Assembly: GCA_036426205.1 (NCBI GenBank)
Contig: WSYH01001941.1
Location: 1 to 64,000 of the forward strand
From: Ascaphus truei
Taxonomy: Eukaryota > Chordata > Amphibia > Anura > Ascaphidae
Direction: 5' to 3'
Length of the DNA: 64,000 bases
The notes beneath the pieces were generated by a model that saw only the letters and a program-made list of their open reading frames with translations, did no database searches and was not told where the DNA came from. Positions within the stretch are counted from its first letter, which is position 1, and every line of letters starts with the position of its first letter. The position numbers and the translations under genes are program-made. Shown here in pieces: positions 56,861 to 64,000 of this stretch.

Positions 56861-58278
56861 GGATTTCATTCATTTGAGCACAAAATGGTGGGTAAACAGT
56901 CTCCCAATCTTGGTGCTTGTGTACTCAAAATGTTTTCACTTCCACTGTTGATGAGCGTTTTTTAATTTACCCACACATCCAAATAAACACACACATATTT
57001 TGACGATCCATGCCACCCCACTTGTGTGCCAAATTATGCAGGACAGCCTGTGTTCGTGCTTTCAGACTTGGTGATGTCACCGCTCTCACAGCCAGCAGCA
57101 TAATGTAGCAAAGGAAACATGTCGCAATAATTTACACATTTTAATTTACATTCAATACCCTTAAAAAATATGACGATGATTTATGTGGCAGGGGATGTCA
57201 CAATAACTTGCATGGATGAAAAGGGGTATGTGCATAATAATTTAGATCAAGCCTGATATAATCATTCAATCAATTAATCATGTTAAACTGTTGGTGAATA
57301 ATGCCACATACAAAGTTAGTTTTGAAATGTTTTTGGATATAAATATAATGTTAATGTAAATTCTCATGAATGTGATCAACACATGCTGACATAAAAATAT
57401 GTTAACAATGTGAAATGTTAATGTTTTCTTTTTTCTTTTATACATACAGAGATTTAACGTAATGATCATCAGAGTCCAGTATTAACAGAAGCACGTCAAG
57501 TACATCATGCCACGAACCAACAAGACAGTTTGGCAGTAATTGATGCGTCCGAATCAAGGATGATTCTAATACAAAATACCCACCATCAGGAACTTATGGG
57601 AGTACACCAAACTAATTAGGATCCAGGGCAGGAAGGGAGCGATGTCGTCAGGAACACCCAGAAGAAAACATATAAGATATCATAGTGCAGTAGGTTAAAT
57701 AAAACGTGATAGTCAGTATGATAACTTGGCTCTTATAGATGACCTACTTACAAGAAGTAAGATAAAAAACAGCAAGTGGTTTAAAGATGGTTCTTGGAAA
57801 CTTCAGCTTGTAGTGGCAGATGGATATGACCGCAGCACGCAACAGTGAACACTGATAACAGGCTGGATGATATATTCACGAAGACCTCAGCTCCCAGTCA
57901 GATACACGCAATCATACAGGAATAGAGGGAAACCATAGTGTTTACCAGATAACATCAAAATTTATAGATAAAAGGTATAAGACATGTACTCACAATGTGA
58001 TATACGAACACAATCACATAAGGTTTTACTTGCGGCAGTAGGTATGGTAAATCGGCAGATGGAAAACTCCAATCCCTTCAGTATCCCTCCTCGAGGGTGC
58101 CCCCTCGTCCGGTCACGGATGGAGAGCGTCTGTCGTCACGTCCGGGCCTAGGAGTAACGACTTCCGGTTGGAGCGGATAGGTGAAGGGGTGATGGGATCG
58201 CCGCACCGACACTGTGCCTCCAGGGATGAAACAGGTAGCCAGACTGCAATTCAGCTGTGCTGCCACTCTGCTAACTCG

Positions 58279-58319
58279 GCTCAACGCGTTTCGCTGTATA
58301 CCACAGCTTCCTCAGGAGC
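58279..58319 (-). ncRNA. Hammerhead-like motif, left arm
   Basis: On minus: GCTC, CTGAGGA, an extra A, stem GCTGT/ACAGC, GAAA, then ACGCGT, T and GAGC. Helix I pairs GCTC/GAGC, and helix III is ACG/CGT. Position 7 of the core may be any base. The extra A between the core and helix II departs from the consensus. Confidence 0.45.
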
Positions 58320-59250
58320 AATAATTACATCCCCAGTGGGTTGTTGTTTAAGTAGTATGCACAATTAAGTGAACAATTGAAAACACTCAAAAATTAAATA
58401 ATTAATTACACACAGGTTCTCCCCATAAAGGGTACATAATCTCTGTGGTCCAAAAATATGGCGCATAAAATATGTTACATAAGTTTATTTATTAACTCCA
58501 ATAAAATATATATTAAAAATATGTGATATTATAAAAATATTCATTTGATAAAACTCAGTTGATGAGGGGGTCGACGAAGAGAAATTGGGGATGGGAGGGA
58601 GAGAGAGAAAACATAAATTAGTGGAGGGTATATGAGTCAAAAAATGACAGACTTGGAACAGCATATAAAATTAAAATATATAAAATTTATAAATATATAA
58701 AATATTAGTATAAAGCTGACATATATTTAGACATTTAGAGATGTACTGGGTACAAAGACTCAATACCCTAATGCCTAATGGTCTGAATGCAGACTTTGAA
58801 ATCACACCTTTCCTTTAGCCACTGTGATTGCACTTTTTGTCTAAATATATGTCAGCTTTATACATTTATATATTTATAATTTTATATGCTGTTCCAAGTC
58901 TGTCTTTTTTGACTCATATACCCTCCACTAATTTATGTTTTCTCTCCTCTCTCCCTCCCATCCCCAATTTCTCTTCGTCGACCCCCTCATCAACTGAGTT
59001 TTATCAAATGAATATTTTAAATATCACATAGGTGTTATAATATCACATATTTTTAATATATATTTTATTGGAGTTAATAAATGAATTTATGTAACATATT
59101 TTATGCGCCGTATTTTTGGACCACAGAGATTATGTACCATTTATGGGGAGAACCTGTGTGTAATTAATTATTTAATTTTTTGAGTGTTTTCAATTGTTCA
59201 CTTAATTGTGCATTCTGCTTAAACAACAACCCACTGGGGATGTAATTATT

Positions 59251-59291
59251 GCTCCTGAGGAAGCTGTGGTATACAGCGAAACGTGTTGAGC
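59251..59291 (+). ncRNA. Hammerhead-like motif, right arm
   Basis: Mirror of the left-arm motif, with helix III ACG/TGT (one G-U). The expected cut is after T59287. CTGAGGA lies at 59255-59261 and GAAA at 59278-59281. Confidence 0.42.
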
Positions 59292-60487
59292 CGAGTTAGC
59301 AGAGTGGCAGCACAGCTGAATTGCAGTCTGGCTACCTGTTTCATCCCTGGAGGCACAGTGTCGGTGCGGCGATCCCATCACCCCTTCACCTATCCGCTCC
59401 AACCGGAAGTCGTCACTCCTAGGCCCGGACGTGATGACAGACGCTCTCCATCCGCGACCGGACGAGGGGGCACCCTCGAGGAGGGATACTGAAGGGATTG
59501 GAGTTTTCCATCTGCCGATTTACCATACCTACTGCCTCAAGTAAAACCTTATGTGATTGTGTTCGTATATCACATTGTGAGTACATGTCTTATACCTTTT
59601 ATCTATAAATTTTGGTGTTATCTGGTAAACACGATGGTTTCCCTCTATTCCTGTATGATTGCGTGTATCTGACTGGGAGCTGAGGTCTTCGTGAATATAC
59701 CATCCAGCCTGTTATCAGTGTTCACTGTTGCGTGCTGCGGTCATATCCATCTGACACTACAAGCTGAAGTTTCCAAGAACCATCTTTAAACCACTTGCTG
59801 TTTTTTATCTTACTTCTTGTAAGTAGGTCATCTATAAGAGCCAAGTTATCATACTGACTATCACGTTTTATTTAACCTACTGCACTATGATATCTTATAT
59901 GTTTTCTTCTGGGTGTTCCTGATGACATCGCTCCCTTCCTGCACTGGATCCTAACTACTTGTAAGGGAATCAGTGCATATTCCCTGGAAGGATGAGAATA
60001 TTTCAGCAACACCTTATAATTTATCTTTATCTATTTATTCACATTTACTGCTGTTATAGCGCCGTTCCAAGTCACTGGGTTTTACATAGTACACCAAACT
60101 ATGGCATCAGAAATGCGGCAAATGAAAAATATCATCATACAGTAAAAATCCCAGAAGAATTGCATATCATGAATATCACACTCAAAACTCTTGTAAACAC
60201 TCTAATTCAAGGTAATACACTTCTGACAATCTCAACAGGAAATGAAGGCCACTTTAGCGCCAACAATGATGGCTCTTTCTATGGTGGAGTTTTGTCACTA
60301 CAAACTGAGGTGTTACATTTATCCACTGATGACTTCTCTGAAGTAAGAAGCTTTCATCTTGAATCACCAACGATGGTTGAAGCAATGCAGACATCTAGTA
60401 CAGATGAAAATCTTCAAGAGGCACCTGAAATAAGGTCAAAAAAAAGAAAATTATCAACTACTCAAACAGAAAGAACTTCCCTTTGCA

Positions 60488-61552
60488 GGAAAACATTGTC
60501 AAATAATGTTCCAGCCTATACCCAGGCACAAGGTACACCTGTCTTGAACCAGCCACAAACTCTTCCATCCTATACCCAGGCACAAGGTGCTCTATTCTAT
60601 ATCCCGGCACAAGGTGCTCCATTCTATACCCAGGCACAAGGTGCACATGTCTATACCCAGGCCCAAAGGGCACCTGTCTATACCCAGGCACAAACTGCAT
60701 CTGTCTTTAACCAGCCTCAAACTCTTCCAGTGTCTATCCCGGCCCAAAGTGCAGCTGTCTTTAACCAGCCTCAAACTCTTCCAGTGTCTATCCAGGCCCA
60801 AAGTGCACCTGTCTTTAACCAGCCTCAAACTCTTCCAGTGTCTATCCAGGCCCAAAGTGCACCTGTCTATAGCCAGGCCCAAAGTGCACCTGTCTATACC
60901 AATGCCCAAAGTGCATCTGTCTATTCCCAGGCCCAAAGTGCACCTGTCTATATCCAGGCCCAAAGTGCACCTGTCTATACCCAGGCCCAAAGTGCACCTG
61001 TCTATACCCAGGCCCAAAGTGCACCTGTCTATACCCTGGCACGAAGTGCACCTGTCTATAACCAGCCTCAAATTCTTCCAGTGTCTACCCAGGCCCAAAG
61101 TGCACCTGTCTATACCCAGGCACAAAATGCATCTGTCTATAACCAGCCTCAAACTCTTCCAGTGTCTATCCAGGTCCAAAGTGCACCTGTCTTTAACCAG
61201 CCTCAAACTCTTCCAGTGTCTATCCAGGCCCAAAGTGCAATTGTCTTTAACAGCCTCAAACTCTTCCAGTATCTATCCAGGCCCAAAGTGCACCTGTCTA
61301 TACCCAGGCCCAAAGTGCACCTGTCTATACCCAGGCAAAAAGTGCACCTGTCTATTCCCAGGCACAAAGTGCACCTCTCTATAACCAGCCTCAAATTTTT
61401 CCAATGTCTACCCATGCCCAAAGTGCACATGTCTATAACCAGCCTCAAATTCTTCCAGTGTCTACCCAGGCCCAAAGTGCACCTGTCTATAACTAGCCTC
61501 AAATTCTTCCAGTGTCTACCCAGGCCCAAAGTGCACCTGTCTATAACCAGCC
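60488..61552 (+). repeat. Gln/Pro-rich coding minisatellite (27/54-bp units)
   Basis: Units of 27 bp (APVYTQAQS) and 54-bp compounds (APVFNQPQTLPVSIQAQS) continue the last exon of the Myb-like gene. A 1-bp loss near 61252 shifts the frame to KVHLSIPRP-type repeats. Because units are multiples of 3, other frames and the opposite strand also stay open, so openness is not evidence of selection. The array is cut at 61553 by an LTR. Confidence 0.85.
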
Positions 61553-62156
61553 TGTAACAGGGGAGTTATCCCTGTTCAGGTAATGTGCCTCTAATCCAGC
61601 AGTGTGGTGGTTAACTGCTGGTAGTCAATTAACAAACACCACCTGCCTGATTAGATTGCTTAGAAAAGCCTGTCTTTTGAGACAGGAAGTGAGACTCCTT
61701 AGCTCATACCTGAGCTGAACTTGGACACAGAGCAGAGATTGTCTTTGACTCTCACAACTTGTCTTGAGCCCTGCCAGAAGACACAGCAGAGCTGCTTTCA
61801 AGACACAGGGAAAACTTCTAACCTGAATGCTGACACACCCTGAGGAAAAGGGAGCTGAACCAGGGACAGAGAAGATTTTCCCTCCAAACCACGAGGAACA
61901 GATAAGACTTTCATTTATGAGACTTCTTATATCTGCTTATTTCATGCTATATGTTTTTGGGCTGGGAGACATGCTTATCTAAGGGAGTTGTGAACTGCAT
62001 AGTATTTCACTAGAAATACTCCCAAGTGAATAGAAGCTTTGTTTACCCCTTGTTTGGATGGTTTCCTGTTGTTAAGGAAACAGGCGCAATAAAAAGCCTT
62101 ATTTAATTTCACAATAACGAGTCTCCCTTGCATACCTCTATGAGCGTCCGCCTACA
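61553..62156 (+). repeat. 5' LTR of a plus-strand LTR element (604 bp)
   Basis: It begins TGTAACAGGGGAG and ends GTCCGCCTACA (TG...CA). AATAAA lies at 62088-62093, then a short R/U5-like region. Its 3' partner would lie beyond the window, so target duplication cannot be tested. Confidence 0.75.
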
Positions 62157-62158
62157 TA

Positions 62159-62181
62159 TGGTGTCCGAAGTGGGACGAGAG
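62159..62181 (+). other. Primer binding site (tRNA-Leu CAA/CAG type)
   Basis: TGGTGTCCGAAGTGGGA starts 2 nt after the LTR. It differs by one base from the complement of the tRNA-Leu(CAG) 3' end over 17 nt. ERV-L-type elements use the same primer. Confidence 0.7.
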
Positions 62182-63082
62182 GTGGTCTTTGAAGTTAGAA
62201 AGGACCGGAGATTTGTTCTGTGAATTTTTTTTTATGCTTTTTGCCTACAAACAGTCTGAGCAACTTTAAAAAATAATAATAAAAAAAAAAATCTCATGCA
62301 GCAGAGATCAGAGTTAAAGTGATACACACCACTGCACTGAAACTTACAAAACCACAGATGGACTCTTTTCCCCAATCCCAAGAGGAGAGAGAGAGAGACT
62401 GCTGAAGCAGGTAAAACCTTATTTGCCTATCACAATAAAGTGTAATATGGTTATTGAAATAGGGGGTTTGCTTCCAGCCATAGTCAGGGTTCAAGAAGTG
62501 AGTTAGCGCTTGAAAGGGATAGTCGTTTGTTATTTTCAAATGTTTAGCTGAAGCAGTGAATACAGATGGTGACCCATGAGCGGTACTGATTCTGCAAGTA
62601 AGGGCTGCCACACCACATAGGACTACCAGTTGTGAATGGAGTATATGCAGAAAAATGTGAAAATTGATGCAAGACTGTGCTGAAGCAGGGGAATGTTCAG
62701 TAAACAAGTGCTCAGGGTAAAATTGCCTACTAGAAAAAAAGGAATTGCTGAACTGTGTAAAAGGTATCCCAAAGTGTGAAGAGTGAATGTCATAATACCC
62801 AAAGTTGAGACTGAACTCAAACAGAAAATCACATTATTTGGCTGAAGCAGAGAGATTGCACCTACGGTAGCAAGTAAATGGTGTAAAGCAAACAGAAGTT
62901 TTTACCTAGCAACTACACATTCAGCATACCTAATGAGAGATTACACCTCACAAGTAAATGGTGGAAAGCAAATAGACGTTTTTACCTAGCAACTGCACAT
63001 CTTGTATACCTGATAAGAGAAAATGCATGCACAGCACTGCTGATATTGTAAAACTTACCCAAGAAAGAAAAAGTCTACAAAG
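62182..63082. other. Leader of the plus-strand LTR element
   Basis: Non-coding stretch with an A run near 62270 and a diverged direct repeat: AAGCAAACAGAAGTTTTTAC (62887) and AAGCAAATAGACGTTTTTAC (62967). No other feature seen. Confidence 0.5.
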
Positions 63083-63706
63083 ATGCCTGTGAGAGCTACG
63101 ACCTCTACAAGCAAAATATGCCCACCTGTAGGACTACCACAATTGGGGGTTCTAGCAAATACAGTAGCAACAGCTGCAATAGCGCCTCCTGAGGTCAGGA
63201 AGAAAATTACACTTGATAGCCTAAAAATGGAGGACAAGATGCAGCATTCCTGTAATGAACCCTACCCCATGGAAGAGTGGCCCTTCCAGTCCAATAAAGA
63301 GGAAGACATCTCTTACGGGGAACCCGAACCGAGTCACACCCACAAAACACCCCAAGAATGGTGGGGGTGCCTGAACACGGCACGAACCGAAAAGACCGCT
63401 CCCTTTGATGACGAATATGATCAGCAGGAGAAAGAGCGGGAGCAGTGGATCACCGAATATTTCCGTCAGCTATTACAGTTGCAAGAAAAGCCGGGTAGAT
63501 CCAGTGACGCTGCTAAAATTTCAAACGAAGATAGAGACACCAGTATCCCTGAAGGGACGGTGTCATCCAAATCAAAAAGGCGGAAAAAGAAAAGCGGTTC
63601 TTCACTTACCGTGGAAGGAACAGACACGTCCGCAGAAACTGTGGAGAAAAGGGGGGCAGAGTTGCCCTGCAGCCTAGAGAAAATGGAGAATTCGTCCCGT
63701 GGTTAA
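63083..63706 (+). pseudogene. Gag-like ORF, N-terminal part
   Basis: A 207-codon frame starts at ATG 63083, 0.93 kb downstream of the LTR (MPVRATTSTSKICPPVG). It has an acidic middle (EKTAPFDDEYDQQEKEREQW) and a basic cluster (SKSKRRKKKSGSS). Position and composition suggest the matrix/leader part of a retroelement Gag, but no diagnostic domain is visible. It stops at 63706; another open frame follows, so this copy is probably frameshifted. Confidence 0.45.
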
Positions 63707-63775
63707 CCGAATATCCAGCGGGCCCAAGGCAGAAGTCGTGTACCCCAAAGAAGTGTCTGTCCGCTGCCAACAGTG

Positions 63776-64000
63776 AGGAACCCTCAACAAACCATCCCTT
63801 GGAAGCGGAGCCAGAACCAGTGAGTGGCGATTCCTTGACCAGCCTGAGGATGCCCTGAAAAATGCCAGGCGTGACTGTGATATACTCCGTGAACAATTCA
63901 AACAAAAGAAAGATGGTTACGCGGACCTACTGAAAAATAACGTGAAGCTACAGGAACATGTGCTCGCAATGTACTCTGCAGCCAGGACAGAATTGGACGA
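63776..64000 (+). pseudogene. Gag-like continuation, coiled coil, runs off window
   Basis: After a TGA near 63772 this frame is open to the window edge. It reads DALKNARRDCDILREQFKQK and LLKNNVKLQEHVLAMYSAAR, a heptad-like Lys/Glu/Leu pattern. Probably the same Gag in a shifted frame. What follows is outside the window. Confidence 0.4.

Larger units (their letters stand above)
57615..60087. mobile_element. 2.47-kb fold-back insertion with 14-bp target duplication
   Basis: AGTACACCAAACTA flanks the insert on both sides (57601-57614 and 60088-60101), so the right part of the Myb-like exon continues beyond it. Inside, arms of about 1.1 kb (57616-58731 and 58838-59953) are inverted copies around a ~106-bp loop. 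A ~134-bp non-mirrored tail (59954-60087) contains TTATAGCGCCGTTCC. A 14-bp duplication fits target-primed insertion (LINE- or Penelope-like machinery) better than a cut-and-paste transposon. Each arm holds a hammerhead-like motif. Confidence 0.8.
54904..61557 (+). pseudogene. Harbinger-type Myb/SANT-like protein gene, interrupted
   Basis: The exon at 54904-55209 encodes a Myb/SANT-like DNA-binding domain: RRQLWEDIRVSVSACGNQVR, THKNCRKLFDDIRRNLKETI. It is bounded by AG and GT with phase 1 at both ends. A 75-bp exon at 55983-56057 (VTPVRHTRQEEVSTPESSV then ASSLLE) keeps that phase. The last exon starts near 57450 (stop close to its acceptor) and carries HHQELMGVHQTMASEMRQMK and, after a frame change, KIPEELHIMNITLKTLVN, a KKRK signal and the minisatellite. 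In Harbinger systems this protein binds element DNA and helps move the transposase to the nucleus. A fold-back (57615-60087) and a MITE (55485-55858, intron) interrupt the gene. The first exon was not found. Confidence 0.75.

Noticed and set aside
60592..61233. Minus-strand frame with LDRHWKSLRLV repeats opposite the minisatellite
   Set aside because: The 27/54-bp units keep all frames open. This is the shadow of the plus-strand array.

Overview
This is repeat-dominated, intron-containing vertebrate DNA, most likely from an anuran amphibian. The evidence is the mix of repeats: a CR1-like LINE with a typical vertebrate 3' tail, L1-type ORF1 remnants, Ty3/gypsy elements primed by tRNA-Leu, PIF/Harbinger transposase and Myb-like genes, Tigger-, hAT- and CACTA-like MITEs, and hammerhead-ribozyme satellite repeats like those known from amphibians. 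I see no tRNA or rRNA gene and no intact conserved host gene. The species call is inference from repeat content.

Region 1 (1-13.8 kb) holds LINE fragments on the minus strand (endonuclease at 1.5-2.4 kb, L1-type ORF1 at 2.6-3.1 kb), a decayed gypsy gag-protease with its 5' LTR (4.7-8 kb, minus), a 333-bp MITE, a CR1-like reverse transcriptase (9.2-10.4 kb, plus) and a probable 842-bp solo LTR (11.0-11.9 kb). Region 2 (13.8-22.6 kb) is a complete minus-strand LTR retrotransposon bounded by a CTACC target duplication. Its pol order is protease, integrase, reverse transcriptase, RNase H. That Ty1/copia-like order in a Ty3/gypsy element marks the Gmr1 group. Region 3 (28.7-34.5 kb) is a second member that has lost its integrase core. 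Between and beside them are two Tigger-like non-autonomous elements (24.1-25.6 and 36.4-37.7 kb) that both carry a CACTGCA-type satellite and a 69-bp minisatellite, two unexplained plus-strand ORFs (27.5-28.7 kb) in a CpG-rich patch, and a 735-bp fold-back (34.5-35.3 kb).

Region 4 (35.4-61.55 kb) looks like Harbinger territory broken up by later insertions. It contains a Harbinger-like terminus, a frameshifted HARBI1-type DDE transposase (38.1-40.3 kb), an intronless forkhead-like ORF split by a 396-bp MITE (43.1-44.1 kb, minus), and a multi-exon Myb/SANT-like gene (54.9-61.5 kb). The last exon of the Myb-like gene was hit by a 2.47-kb fold-back with a 14-bp target duplication, and ends in a Gln/Pro-rich minisatellite. 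The same minisatellite occurs inverted at 47.6-48.8 kb. A tandem array of ~0.83-1.05-kb palindromic units lies at 51-53.4 kb.

The most interesting object is at 45.47-46.58 kb: about 2.7 tandem copies of a ~403-bp monomer. Each full monomer has a type I hammerhead ribozyme fold, two inverted octamer (ATTTGCAT) sites and a PSE-like box placed about where an snRNA-type promoter would start transcription at the ribozyme. The layout matches what is known for newt satellite 2 and animal retrozymes. Hammerhead-like motifs also occur on both arms of the 57.6-60.1 kb fold-back. The window ends in the 5' LTR, tRNA-Leu-type primer site and gag-like region of another LTR element (61.55-64 kb, plus).
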